DNA from: Lysobacterales bacterium
GTDB lineage: Bacteria; Pseudomonadota; Gammaproteobacteria; Xanthomonadales; Rhodanobacteraceae
DNA length: 64,000 bases
Assembly: GCA_016707485.1 (NCBI GenBank)
Contig: JADJHN010000002.1
Span: forward strand, 682,001-746,000
Reading direction: 5' to 3'
The translations under genes and the position numbers were made by a program. This document shows positions 52,711 to 61,698 of the stretch, one piece after another (within the stretch, counting starts at the first letter, position 1; every line of letters begins with the position of its first letter). Under the pieces are notes generated by a model. The model saw only the letters and a program-made list of their open reading frames with translations. It was not told the origin of the DNA and searched no databases.

Positions 52711-52923
52711 TCAAAGCGCCAGATACGCGCTGCAGTCGCCGGCAACGACATCTGCATGGCGATCCTCGTCGCGACCAGCTCCCCGCGCGACGTCGCACAT
52801 GAGAGCAGCACACGTTGCGCTTTGCAAGGCCGCAAAAAGTGCAACTGCGGCACTTGGGCGGCCCGGCTTCGGTGTACGGTCGGGTTTCATTACAATGTCG
52901 GCATTCCGTACAGCGAGCCTGCC

Positions 52924-53916
52924 ATGACATTTCCTCATACCCGCATGCGTCGCATGCGTCGCGATGCGTTTTCGCGCGCGTTGATGCGCGAGACCACGCT
53001 GACCTGCAACGACCTGATCATGGTTGCCTTTGTCATCGATGGCGAGGATCGGCGCGAGGCGGTCGCCTCGATGCCGGGCGTCGAGCGCCTGTCGATCGAT
53101 CACCTGATCACCCTTGCCGACGAGTGCGTTGCGCTGGGCATTCCGGCGCTGGCCTTGTTTCCATCGGTCGATGCGCGCTTCAAATCGCTGGATGCGGCCG
53201 AGGCCTGGAATGCGCAAGGCCTGTTCCAGCGTGCCGCGCGCGCACTCAAGGCGCGCCATCCGCAGCTCGGCCTGATTGGCGACGTGGCACTGGATCCCTA
53301 CACCACGCACGGTCAGGACGGCATCATCGATGGCGATGGCTACGTGCTCAACGACATCACCATCGAGGCCCTGGTACGCATGGCCCTGGCTCAGGCCGCA
53401 GCCGGTTTCGACATCGTCGCACCGTCGGACATGATGGACGGGCGCATTGGCGCCATTCGCGAAGCGCTCGAACAAGCCGGCCACATCAACACGCGCATCC
53501 TCAGTTATTCGGCGAAATATGCCTCGGCCTTCTATGGCCCGTTCCGCGATGCGGTCGGTTCCTCGGCCAATCTCGGCAAGGGCGACAAGCACACCTACCA
53601 GATGGATGTCGGCAACAGCGACGAAGCACTGCGCGAGGTCGAGCTGGATCTCGCCGAAGGCGCCGACATGGTCATGGTCAAGCCGGGCATGCCGTATCTG
53701 GATGTCGTGCGCCGGGTCAAGGATCACTTCGGCGCGCCGACCTTTGTCTATCAGGTCAGTGGCGAATACGCGATGCTCAAGGCCGCCGCCCAGAATGGCT
53801 GGCTGGATGAGCGTGCCGTTGTCCTCGAAGCGTTGACGGCGATGAAGCGCGCCGGTGCCGACGCGATCCTCAGCTACTACGCCATTGATGCCGCGCGCTG
53901 GTTGCGCGCAGACTGA
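52924..53916 (+). CDS. hemB: delta-aminolevulinic acid dehydratase (porphobilinogen synthase)
   Basis: 330 residues. It joins two aminolevulinate molecules to porphobilinogen in haem synthesis. The Schiff-base lysines are in SYSAKYASAFYGPFRDA and MVKPGMPYLD. The segment DVALDPYTTHGQDGI replaces the Cys-rich zinc site with Asp residues, placing it with the magnesium-dependent enzymes found in Pseudomonas. The ATG at 52924 gives MTFPHTRMRRMRRDAFSRAL; upstream frame to 52756 lies in the intergenic region. aroE follows 24 bp later. Confidence 0.96.
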   Translation: MTFPHTRMRRMRRDAFSRALMRETTLTCNDLIMVAFVIDGEDRREAVASMPGVERLSIDHLITLADECVALGIPALALFPSVDARFKSLDAAEAWNAQGLFQRAARALKARHPQLGLIGDVALDPYTTHGQDGIIDGDGYVLNDITIEALVRMALAQAAAGFDIVAPSDMMDGRIGAIREALEQAGHINTRILSYSAKYASAFYGPFRDAVGSSANLGKGDKHTYQMDVGNSDEALREVELDLAEGADMVMVKPGMPYLDVVRRVKDHFGAPTFVYQVSGEYAMLKAAAQNGWLDERAVVLEALTAMKRAGADAILSYYAIDAARWLRAD

Positions 53917-53940
53917 AAGCTGCCCGACCCGGAGTCCCGC

Positions 53941-54828
53941 ATGCAAATCATCGAAGACGAAACCACCAGCCAGACCACCGCCCAGGGTGGTCCGGGCCTG
54001 TATGCGGTATTCGGGCAACCCATTGCGCATTCGCTGTCGCCGCGCATCCATGCGGCATTCTCGCGCCAGCTTTCAATTCCATTGGACTATCAGGCAATCG
54101 AGGCCTCGGCCGAGACCTTTGTCGGCGCGCTTGCCGCCTTTGCCGCGCGCGGCGGACGAGGTGCCAACGTGACCCTGCCACTGAAGCAGTTGGCGGCGCG
54201 GTTTTGCCTGTCGATCAGTGAACGCGCGCGCCAGGCCGACAGCGTCAACACCCTTGTCCGTCGAGGCGAAGGCTGGCATGGCGAGAGTACCGACGGCGCC
54301 GGCCTGGTGCGCGACATCACCGGCCGACACCGGCTGTATGTGCGTGGTCGCCGCACCCTGCTGCTCGGTGCCGGAGGTGCCGCGCGCGCGGTGGCCTTTG
54401 CCGTGCTCGATGCCGGCATCTCCGAACTGACCATTGCCAACCGCACGCCCGAGCATGCCGACGCGCTCGCCGATGCCATCGGGCAGCCCGACCGGGTGAC
54501 CACGCGCTACTGGAACGATCTCGGCAACTGGGGCGGATTCGACTTGATCATCAATGCCACCTCGGCCGGCCATCACGGCGCGTCGCTGGATTTGCCGGCC
54601 TCGGTGATCGCTTCGCGCGCGATCTGCTACGACTTGTCCTACGCCAAGGCCTCGTTCAAGTTTCTCGCCTGGGCGCGCAGTGTCGGTGCCGGGCATGCCC
54701 TCGACGGTCTCGGCATGCTGGTCGAACAGGCAGCGGAAGCATTCGAGATCTGGCACGGCCAGCGTCCCGACACCGACGAAATCTACGCCGAACTGCGTGC
54801 CTACCTGCCTGGCGATTCCGAGGATTGA
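53941..54828 (+). CDS. aroE: shikimate dehydrogenase
   Basis: 295 residues, about 20 longer at the N-terminus than E. coli AroE. It reduces 3-dehydroshikimate with NADPH in the shikimate pathway. The shikimate motif SLSPRIHAAF, NVTLPLK (catalytic Lys), DGAGLVRDI and the NADP loop LLLGAGGAARAV are all intact. The extra N-terminal 20 residues (MQIIEDETTSQTTAQGGPG) are polar. GGAG lies before the ATG. A short YkgJ-type gene starts four bases after the stop. Confidence 0.94.
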   Translation: MQIIEDETTSQTTAQGGPGLYAVFGQPIAHSLSPRIHAAFSRQLSIPLDYQAIEASAETFVGALAAFAARGGRGANVTLPLKQLAARFCLSISERARQADSVNTLVRRGEGWHGESTDGAGLVRDITGRHRLYVRGRRTLLLGAGGAARAVAFAVLDAGISELTIANRTPEHADALADAIGQPDRVTTRYWNDLGNWGGFDLIINATSAGHHGASLDLPASVIASRAICYDLSYAKASFKFLAWARSVGAGHALDGLGMLVEQAAEAFEIWHGQRPDTDEIYAELRAYLPGDSED

Positions 54829-54831
54829 CCG

Positions 54832-55092
54832 GTGCTGGATTGCCGCAGCGGTTGCGGCGCCTGCTGCATCGCGCCATCGATCTCCTCGCCGATTCCGGGC
54901 ATGCCCGACGGCAAGCCGGCCGGCGTGCGCTGCGTGCAGCTGACTGAAAACAACCGCTGCGCGATTTTCGGCATGCCGGAACGCCCCGCCGTGTGCGTGC
55001 AACTGCGCCCCGAGCCGACCATGTGCGGTGCCAATACGTCAGCGGCGATGGCTTACCTGCAAGACCTCGAACGGCAGACCGCGCCCGCCTGA
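54832..55092 (+). CDS. YkgJ-family cysteine-cluster protein
   Basis: 86 residues with eight Cys: a CRSGCGACC cluster near the N-terminus and further Cys at about 34, 43, 55 and 65. This is the UPF0153/YkgJ pattern of probable zinc or iron-sulfur binding proteins of unknown role. The GTG at 54832 is three bases after the aroE stop, implying co-translation. The convergent membrane-protein gene ends 10 bp further on. Confidence 0.85.
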   Translation: MLDCRSGCGACCIAPSISSPIPGMPDGKPAGVRCVQLTENNRCAIFGMPERPAVCVQLRPEPTMCGANTSAAMAYLQDLERQTAPA

Positions 55093-55102
55093 GACCAGCG
55101 GC

Positions 55103-55459
55103 TCAGATGGCGGCCGGCGGCAACAACAATTGATACATGGCGATGATGCCCCAGCCGATGTTCAGCACGCTGAATGCGCCCAGCGCGATTGACCAGGCGC
55201 GGCTGCATTTTGCCCAAATTGATTCCGCGCCGGAAAAATGCGCGGCGAGGCCGAGGGCCAGGCCGAGCAAGCCTGCCGCCAGCCACCACGGTTGCACGAT
55301 CAGGAAGCGCCGCGTCAGTGCGGGCAAGGCACTCACGTCGTGTGTGTCGAAGAGCCTGGAAAACACCAGCCAGCAGACGGCGCTGAAGACGATGGCGGTG
55401 ATCGGCGAGAGCATGCCGAAGCCCCGATCCGGACGGCTGCGATGAGGGTGCACGGACAT
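55103..55459 (-). CDS. hypothetical four-helix membrane protein
   Basis: 118 residues, function not recognised. Hydrophobic stretches at about 15-33, 50-73 and 88-112 suggest three or four helices; the N-terminus has several His and Arg (HPHRSRPDRGF). It lies three bases after the gamma-carbonic anhydrase gene, so the two are probably co-transcribed. Confidence 0.6.
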   Translation of the reverse strand: MSVHPHRSRPDRGFGMLSPITAIVFSAVCWLVFSRLFDTHDVSALPALTRRFLIVQPWWLAAGLLGLALGLAAHFSGAESIWAKCSRAWSIALGAFSVLNIGWGIIAMYQLLLPPAAI

Positions 55460-55462
55460 CGA

Positions 55463-56002
55463 TCAATGTCCACTTTGACGCAAATATTGGTTTTTCAGCC
55501 GGACATAGTTCTGCGCCGAATAATAGAGCTTCTCGATTTCAATATCGCTGAGCTTGCGCGTGAAGCGTGCCGGATTGCCCAGCCAGAGTTCGCCTTCGCC
55601 AACCACCTTGCCCGGGCTGAGCATCGCCCCGGCACCGATCATGCTGTGCCGGCGCACCACGGCACCATCGAGGAGGGTCGCATGGATTCCGATCAGGCAG
55701 GCATCCTCGACCGTGCAGGCATGCAGCACCGCGGCGTGTCCGACGGTGACGTCGGCGCCGATCAGCAGCGGCGAACCGCCGGGCGTGTACGGGCCATCGT
55801 GGGTGACATGCAGCACCGCGCCATCCTGGATGCTGCTGCGCGCGCCAACGCGGATGTGCTGCACGTCGCCGCGCACCACCGCGCCCGGCCAGATCGAGGC
55901 ATCCTCGCCCAGCTCGACATCGCCGATGACGAGGGCGTCGGCATCGACATAGGCATTCGCTCCGAGGCGGGGAACGATGCCATTGAAGGCACGAATGTTC
56001 AT
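55463..56002 (-). CDS. gamma-carbonic anhydrase family protein (YrdA-like)
   Basis: 179 residues with a left-handed beta-helix of hexapeptide repeats (DADALVIGDVELGEDASIWP, then repeats through GAGAMLSPGKVV). Metal-ligand His residues appear in VLHVTHDG and VGHAAVLHACT. The C-terminal helix ELWLGNPARFTRKLSDIEIE closes the trimer. Family members are often annotated as carbonic anhydrase without proof of activity. It is divergent from the aldehyde dehydrogenase gene. Confidence 0.92.
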   Translation of the reverse strand: MNIRAFNGIVPRLGANAYVDADALVIGDVELGEDASIWPGAVVRGDVQHIRVGARSSIQDGAVLHVTHDGPYTPGGSPLLIGADVTVGHAAVLHACTVEDACLIGIHATLLDGAVVRRHSMIGAGAMLSPGKVVGEGELWLGNPARFTRKLSDIEIEKLYYSAQNYVRLKNQYLRQSGH

Positions 56003-56120
56003 TTGCGGAATCCGCTCAGGAAGGAGGGAAAACTATCACGAGCCGGTCCTGGCCAGGCGTTCGGAGTCGAAGCCACGGCGTCGACTACGATGCTGTCGGA
56101 CTTGCAGCTAGACTGCGCGC

Positions 56121-57530
56121 ATGAACATGCATGATTCCATCGATCTGGACGCCTTGCTGGTCCGGCAAAGAGCCGCCTGGAGCGCGAATACGCCGAGCGT
56201 TGCGCAGCGCATGCGCGATCTGGGCAGCTTGCGCGAAGTCCTGAAGCGGCGCTTCGACGAACTCGCCGAGGCAATGAGTGCGGATTTCGGACGCCGCTCC
56301 AGGCATGAAAGCCTGCTCACCGACGGCATGACCGTGTTGCAGGAAATCGACCACATGCGCCGTCACCTGGCGCGTTGGTCGCGCTCGCGACATCGACTGG
56401 CCGACTGGTTGTTCTGGCCGGCGCGCACCGAGGTGCAATACCGCCCGCTCGGCGTTGTCGGCATCATTTCGCCGTGGAATTATCCGGTCAACCTGGCCTT
56501 GATTCCGCTGGTTTCGGCGATTGCTGCCGGCAACCACGTGATGCTGAAACCCTCCGAGCACACGCCGCGCACCTCGGCGTTGTTGCGGGATCTGCTGGCC
56601 GAGGTTTTTCCCGAAGAACGCGTTGCCACGATCCTTGGGGGCCCCGAGCTGGCGGCGCGCTTTGCCGCGCTGCCGTTTGATCATCTGTTTTTCACCGGCT
56701 CGACCGAAGTCGGACGCAAGGTCATGGCCGCAGCGGCTCCGAACCTGACCCCGGTGACGCTCGAACTCGGCGGCAAGTCGCCCGCCATCATCGCCCCGGA
56801 TTATCCAATCGAAACCGCGGCCCAGCGCATTGCCGCGGGAAAGCTGCTGAATGCCGGGCAGACCTGCATTGCGCCCGACTATGTACTCGTTCCGAACGAC
56901 AGGCGCGAGGCCTTCGTCGAGGAGATGCGCGCCTATGTCGCGCGGCACTATCCGCATTTGCAGACCACGCCGGATTACACCAGCATCGTCCATGACGGCC
57001 ATTACCGGCGCCTGCATGCCCTCGCCGACGAGGCGCGCCAGGCCGGCGCCACGGTCATCAGCTTGCCCGACGAGTCCGCGCACGACCCCGAGCGTCGCGT
57101 GTTCGCGCCCACCCTGATCATCGATCCGGATCCGGCCTTGCGCGTGATGCAGGAAGAAATCTTCGGACCGATCCTGCCGGTCATCGGCTATGCGCGGATC
57201 GAGGAGGCGATCGCCTTCGTCAACGCTCGGCCGCGGCCACTGGCCTTCTATCATTTCGACCGCCAGCGCCGGCGCACGGGCCAGGTGGTGCGCTCGGTTC
57301 TGGCCGGCGGCGTTACCGTCAACGACTGCATCCTGCACATCGCGCAGAGCGAATTGCCGTTTGGCGGCGTCGGCCCCTCGGGCATGGGCCACTACCACGG
57401 CCGGGCCGGATTCCTGACTTTTTCCAAGCAGATGCCGGTGCTGTACCAGGCACGCTGGTCGGCAATGGCCCTGCTGCGCCCGCCGTACACAAAGCTGGCA
57501 GATTTTGTCACCCGCATGCTGACCCGCTGA
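56121..57530 (+). CDS. aldehyde dehydrogenase (coniferyl-aldehyde dehydrogenase-like)
   Basis: 469 residues. It has the NAD(P)-dependent fold with SPWNYPVNLAL, FTGSTEVGRKV, the glutamate motif LELGGKSPAII and the catalytic Cys in NAGQTCIAPDY. N-terminal LFWPARTEVQYRPLGVVG and the short size fit the coniferyl aldehyde dehydrogenase subgroup (CalB), although substrates vary. It is a single gene, followed after 114 bp by an EcsC-like gene. Confidence 0.88.
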   Translation: MNMHDSIDLDALLVRQRAAWSANTPSVAQRMRDLGSLREVLKRRFDELAEAMSADFGRRSRHESLLTDGMTVLQEIDHMRRHLARWSRSRHRLADWLFWPARTEVQYRPLGVVGIISPWNYPVNLALIPLVSAIAAGNHVMLKPSEHTPRTSALLRDLLAEVFPEERVATILGGPELAARFAALPFDHLFFTGSTEVGRKVMAAAAPNLTPVTLELGGKSPAIIAPDYPIETAAQRIAAGKLLNAGQTCIAPDYVLVPNDRREAFVEEMRAYVARHYPHLQTTPDYTSIVHDGHYRRLHALADEARQAGATVISLPDESAHDPERRVFAPTLIIDPDPALRVMQEEIFGPILPVIGYARIEEAIAFVNARPRPLAFYHFDRQRRRTGQVVRSVLAGGVTVNDCILHIAQSELPFGGVGPSGMGHYHGRAGFLTFSKQMPVLYQARWSAMALLRPPYTKLADFVTRMLTR

Positions 57531-57644
57531 CAGGGAAGCACGGTTCAGGCCAGCCCGGCTATCCTTTCCCGCCATTGCTTTTGCGTAGCTGGCGTCAAGA
57601 TTGCATGTCTGAACGGCCCCGCGCCGACCCGGCACCACCATTCG

Positions 57645-58367
57645 ATGATGAACAAACCTGAATACATTCCGGCCCGGCGCAATGCGCCGGAGACCGAGGA
57701 GGAACTGGCCGGTCGCGTCAGCCGGCAACTGCTCGACCTGCTCGGCAGCGTGCCGCTGACCGAGGAGACTCGCGGTGCCAACAGCGCGGCGCGCGTGCAG
57801 GCGTTGACCAAGGCCGCCTCGAACAAGGCCGCGCTGGCGGCCGGCACCCTGGCCCTGCCGCCCGGACCACTGGGCTGGCTGACCATCATTCCGGAACTGG
57901 TGGCGATCTGGCGCATCCAGGCCCAGCTGGTCGCCGACATCTCGGGTGCCTATGGCGTCAGCGCTCGGTTGAATCGGGAACAAATGATGTATTGCCTGTT
58001 TCGACATGCCGCCGCGCAGGCGGTGCGCGACCTGGTCGTGCAGGTCGGTGGCCGCCTGATTGCGCAGGATGTGCCCATGCGCGTGCTTGAGCGCGTGGCC
58101 ACGGCCATTGGCATCCGCGTGACCAAGCGCATTGTCGGTGGCGGCATTTCGCGCTGGTTGCCGGTGATCGGTGCCGTCGGCGTCGGCGTCTATGCCTGGT
58201 ACGACACGCGCCAGGTCGCGCGTACCGCCATCCAGTTGTTTGGCGGCGGCCCGAGCAGTGTCGACAGCGTGCTTGCGGCCATGGACGAGGAGGATGCGCA
58301 CCTGGCCCGGCAAGCCGGGGCGCAACAGCAAAGATCCGCCGCGCAAGCCCTGGGTCGCAGCGCCTGA
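57645..58367 (+). CDS. EcsC-family-like protein
   Basis: 240 residues. A polar N-terminus is followed by AALAAGTLALPPGPLGWLTI and an IIPELVAIWRIQAQLVADIS helix, then a membrane-like ISRWLPVIGAVGVGVYAWYDTRQ near 166-190, resembling EcsC/DUF697-type proteins of unknown function. It starts ATG-ATG and is convergent with the large diguanylate cyclase gene 90 bp away. I cannot assign a role. Confidence 0.65.
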   Translation: MMNKPEYIPARRNAPETEEELAGRVSRQLLDLLGSVPLTEETRGANSAARVQALTKAASNKAALAAGTLALPPGPLGWLTIIPELVAIWRIQAQLVADISGAYGVSARLNREQMMYCLFRHAAAQAVRDLVVQVGGRLIAQDVPMRVLERVATAIGIRVTKRIVGGGISRWLPVIGAVGVGVYAWYDTRQVARTAIQLFGGGPSSVDSVLAAMDEEDAHLARQAGAQQQRSAAQALGRSA

Positions 58368-58457
58368 AACGCTTTCAGCGCGGCCATCCTGGCACGCCGC
58401 GCTCATGGCCGTGCAGCCGCGCCCTTGCGCCTGTGGCGAGCGTCCGGCCCGACTCGC

Positions 58458-61400
58458 TCACCCCGGCAAGGCATCACCGGCAATCCCGCCCGGCCTGACC
58501 CGGCAAATGCGGTTGCGGCCTTCGGCCTTGGCCCGGTACAGCGCCGTGTCCGCTTCGCGCAGCAAGTCCGCGCCGTCTTCTTCCGCGCCCGGCACGCGAC
58601 TCATGATGCCGGCACTGATGGTGATCGTCTGCGTGTCGTTGCCCAGTGTCCGCGGTGGCAAGGCCTCGACCAGGGCGCGCATGCGCTCGGCGCAACGCTC
58701 GACTGCCTCGATACCCGCATCGATCATCAGGCAGGCGAACTCCTCGCCGCCAAAGCGTGATACCAGATCCTGCTCGCGGGTGGCGCTTTGCAGGGCCTGG
58801 GCAATCGCGCGCAAGGCGACATCGCCGGCCAGGTGGCCGCGGCGGTCGTTGTAATCCTTGAAATGATCGACATCGATGACGATCAGGCCGATTGGCAGCC
58901 CGCGCGCCCGGGCCCGCTCGATCGCCGTATTGACGGCCTCCATCAGGCGTCGTCGGTTGGCGACGCCGGTCAATGGATCCTGGTAGGAAAGCTCGGTCAG
59001 GCGCTGGTTTGCGGCGCGGATTTCCGAGGTGCGCCGGGCGACTTCCAGTTTGAGGTGCCGCTGGCGCCGGTGCAGGCCGTGGTTGTAGAGCATGACCAGG
59101 CCAAGGGCGAGGGCCAAAGCCGCCAGCCCCAGCAGGATGCGGATCCAGGTCTGCTCGAACCAGTGCGCCTGGATGGAGAACTCGAGCGCGATCGGTGCGC
59201 TGACGATCCCGGCGTAATCCCGCCCTTCAACCTGCAGCCTGTAGTGGCCCGGCGGAATCCGGCTGAAGTGCCGGTGATGCTCGGTGCTCCACGCCGATGC
59301 CGCCGGCTCCAGGCCGACCAGCTGGCTGCGATAGGTCGATTCCTGCTCGCGGAATCCGGACAGGACCGCAAAGGCGACGTCGATTTCCCGGGTACCGGCC
59401 GGCAAGATCCGCGGCGCATCCGCAGACGCATCCAGCAGCTCGCCGTCGACACGCAATTCGGTGAAGCGCAGGGGATTCGGCTGCGCATGCTGCGCGCGCG
59501 TGGCGACATTCGGGTCGTACATGCTGAGGCCGCCCAGCGTGCCGACCCAGTAGCGGTCATGCGCGTCGACGAACTGCGCGTTGGTGTTGCATTCGTCATG
59601 CACGAGGCCATCGCGGCGGCGGAACACGCGCTCGTCATAATGCCCGTCGGGCGCGGGCGTCAGTTGCTGGACGCCGTTGTTGGTGCAGACATAAATGCGC
59701 CCCTGGCTGTCCTCGGTGACCGTGTAGATGGTCGGATCGGGCGGTGGCGGAATGCCGTTGTCGTCCAGCAGCACGGGTTGCTCGGGGTTGCCCACATCCA
59801 GGCGCAGGATGCCCTTGCGGTTGCTTGCCGCCCACAGCGTCGGCCGCGGCGCATGCTTGAGCAGGATGACATCGCGAAAACTGTCCGCCGGCAGGCCCGG
59901 AATCAGCTTCCATTGCAGGCCATTGAACAAGGCCAGACCCTGGTTGCTGGCCGCCCACAGCCAGGAGCGGCCATGCGCGTCGATCTGCTCGGTCATGTTG
60001 ATGACCGCCCACGGCTGGCTCGCGCCATCGGCAAGGTATTGCGTCCATTGCCCCTGCAGCAGGCGATAGGCGCCGCTGTGCAGGGTGCCGAACCAGGTTT
60101 CCGCGGCGGAACCTTGACCACGCGACAGCGCAAACGCGGCCAGTTCGTCGGTGTTTTTCGGCCACGGCGAGGCAACGGGAGAGAAATCGAGGGCGTCGTC
60201 GATGCGCAGCAACTCGCCGTTGATCAGGCTGACCAGGCGCTGCGTTCCGCCGGCGCCATCGGCCAGGCGCCAGACCTGGCGCACGCCCTCGTGCGGCAAC
60301 AGGCCGTTGGCAAGCGTGAAGTGGCGCCATTCGCCATCCTGCAGCAGGGCCAGTCCTTCCTTGGCGCTGCCGACCCAAAGGCGTTCGCCGCCCTTGCCAT
60401 CGGCTTCCAGCATCACGGCGAAGATGCCGTTCTCGCGTGCACCGAGGAGTGACACGGTTTGCCATTGGCTGTTGGTCAATGCCGTGCGCGCGATGCCGCC
60501 TTCGGTGGCCAGCCAGAGTACTTCGGTGGCGTCGGCGTTGCGCTGCAGCTTGATGCCGCGCACGGCATCGGCGGGCAGGCCGTTGCGTCGATCGAAAGTC
60601 GCGAAGCGGTCGTTGCGAAAGCGCAGCAGGCCGGCGCGGGAGGCCAGCCACAGCGTGCGCTGACCCCGCGCGGAATAGGTGGCGCGCGCCGAATAGATCG
60701 ATTCCGTCGGCAACTCGCCACGCACCGCGCGCCAGCGGCGAATGCCGTCGTTGCGGATGCGGATCAGGCCATCGCCGTAGGTGAGCACCCACAATTCCTC
60801 GGCATCGCCATCATGCGTGCGCAGCAAGTCGGTCGTGTGCAGAGTGGCAAAGCCGGGCTGCTCGAAACGCTGCCAGGGATTCGTCTTGCCGTGGTCGGCC
60901 AGCGTGCGATACCAGAGGCCGTCGCTGCCGGTGCCCATCCATTGCCGCGGTTGGCCAAACAGCGTTTCACTCTGCTCGATGCGCACCAGCGGCCCGCTCC
61001 TGACCGAATCGTTGCCGGGATCTTCCTGCCAGCGATCACCCACCAGGGAGCGGAAGCCATGGTCCTCGCTGACCCAGAATTGCGGCGTGCCATCGGCCAG
61101 GAAGGTATCCGAGAAACGCTGGTGGAAGGCGTTGCGGCTGGAATCGAGCGACCACGCGCGGCCGTCGTGGCGGGCCAGGCCCTCGCGCTCGAAAATCGCC
61201 CACAGGTTGCCTCGCGCATCGACCTGCATGTCGCGCACCAGGCTGTGCGCCTGGGCAAACGGCCACGGCGTCCAGCGGTAGCCGTCAAAGCGTGCCAGCC
61301 CCGAAGCGGAACCGGCCCAGACAAAGCCCTGCTTGTCCCAGCCGACGGTGCTCCATATCTCATCGGAAAGACCTTCGCGGGAGGAGTACACGGTGAAGGT

Positions 61401-61532
61401 CGGCGCGCTTTCGTCGGTCACGTCGATCGGCCGCAGCGCGGGTTCCGCAGCGGCAAGTCCGCTGCAGAAGGCGAGGAACACCAACGAGACAAGGGGGCGA
61501 AGGCAGGTCAGCAGACAGGAACCCCTTGGCAT
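58458..61532 (-). CDS. periplasmic-propeller sensor diguanylate cyclase
   Basis: 1024 residues. A signal segment (MPRGSCLLTCLRPLVSLVFL then AFCSGLAAA) precedes about 670 residues of two-component-regulator propeller repeats (VWAGSASGLARFDGYRW and similar), a Y_Y_Y-type beta domain, one membrane helix (about 825-848), a coiled segment and a GGDEF domain with SRFGGEEF near 925-932. The inhibitory I-site RxxD (REQD) lies exactly five residues before GGEEF. It would make c-di-GMP in response to a periplasmic ligand. A GTG at 61571 is possible but lies in a hairpin; the ATG at 61532 gives the better signal peptide. Confidence 0.9.
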   Translation of the reverse strand: MPRGSCLLTCLRPLVSLVFLAFCSGLAAAEPALRPIDVTDESAPTFTVYSSREGLSDEIWSTVGWDKQGFVWAGSASGLARFDGYRWTPWPFAQAHSLVRDMQVDARGNLWAIFEREGLARHDGRAWSLDSSRNAFHQRFSDTFLADGTPQFWVSEDHGFRSLVGDRWQEDPGNDSVRSGPLVRIEQSETLFGQPRQWMGTGSDGLWYRTLADHGKTNPWQRFEQPGFATLHTTDLLRTHDGDAEELWVLTYGDGLIRIRNDGIRRWRAVRGELPTESIYSARATYSARGQRTLWLASRAGLLRFRNDRFATFDRRNGLPADAVRGIKLQRNADATEVLWLATEGGIARTALTNSQWQTVSLLGARENGIFAVMLEADGKGGERLWVGSAKEGLALLQDGEWRHFTLANGLLPHEGVRQVWRLADGAGGTQRLVSLINGELLRIDDALDFSPVASPWPKNTDELAAFALSRGQGSAAETWFGTLHSGAYRLLQGQWTQYLADGASQPWAVINMTEQIDAHGRSWLWAASNQGLALFNGLQWKLIPGLPADSFRDVILLKHAPRPTLWAASNRKGILRLDVGNPEQPVLLDDNGIPPPPDPTIYTVTEDSQGRIYVCTNNGVQQLTPAPDGHYDERVFRRRDGLVHDECNTNAQFVDAHDRYWVGTLGGLSMYDPNVATRAQHAQPNPLRFTELRVDGELLDASADAPRILPAGTREIDVAFAVLSGFREQESTYRSQLVGLEPAASAWSTEHHRHFSRIPPGHYRLQVEGRDYAGIVSAPIALEFSIQAHWFEQTWIRILLGLAALALALGLVMLYNHGLHRRQRHLKLEVARRTSEIRAANQRLTELSYQDPLTGVANRRRLMEAVNTAIERARARGLPIGLIVIDVDHFKDYNDRRGHLAGDVALRAIAQALQSATREQDLVSRFGGEEFACLMIDAGIEAVERCAERMRALVEALPPRTLGNDTQTITISAGIMSRVPGAEEDGADLLREADTALYRAKAEGRNRICRVRPGGIAGDALPG

Positions 61533-61567
61533 GGGCGAGGTGGACAATGTGCGGCGAGTGGCAGCAA

Positions 61568-61593
61568 GCACGCTTCACATGCATGAAGCGTGC
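61568..61593. other. 10-bp perfect hairpin upstream of the propeller cyclase
   Basis: GCACGCTTCA / TGAAGCGTGC around CATGCA. It lies between the permease and the propeller cyclase genes, both minus strand. No T tract follows on the minus strand, so a terminator is uncertain; an operator or leader structure is equally possible. Confidence 0.45.
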
Positions 61594-61698
61594 CCTCATC
61601 CAAGGCAATTCGTGTGCCGACGTGCGCGCACTGCCCAAGCCCGACCGTCGCCACGACCGCCGCGATCCCGGTTGGCGCGACCGCGAATGGGCATTGAT

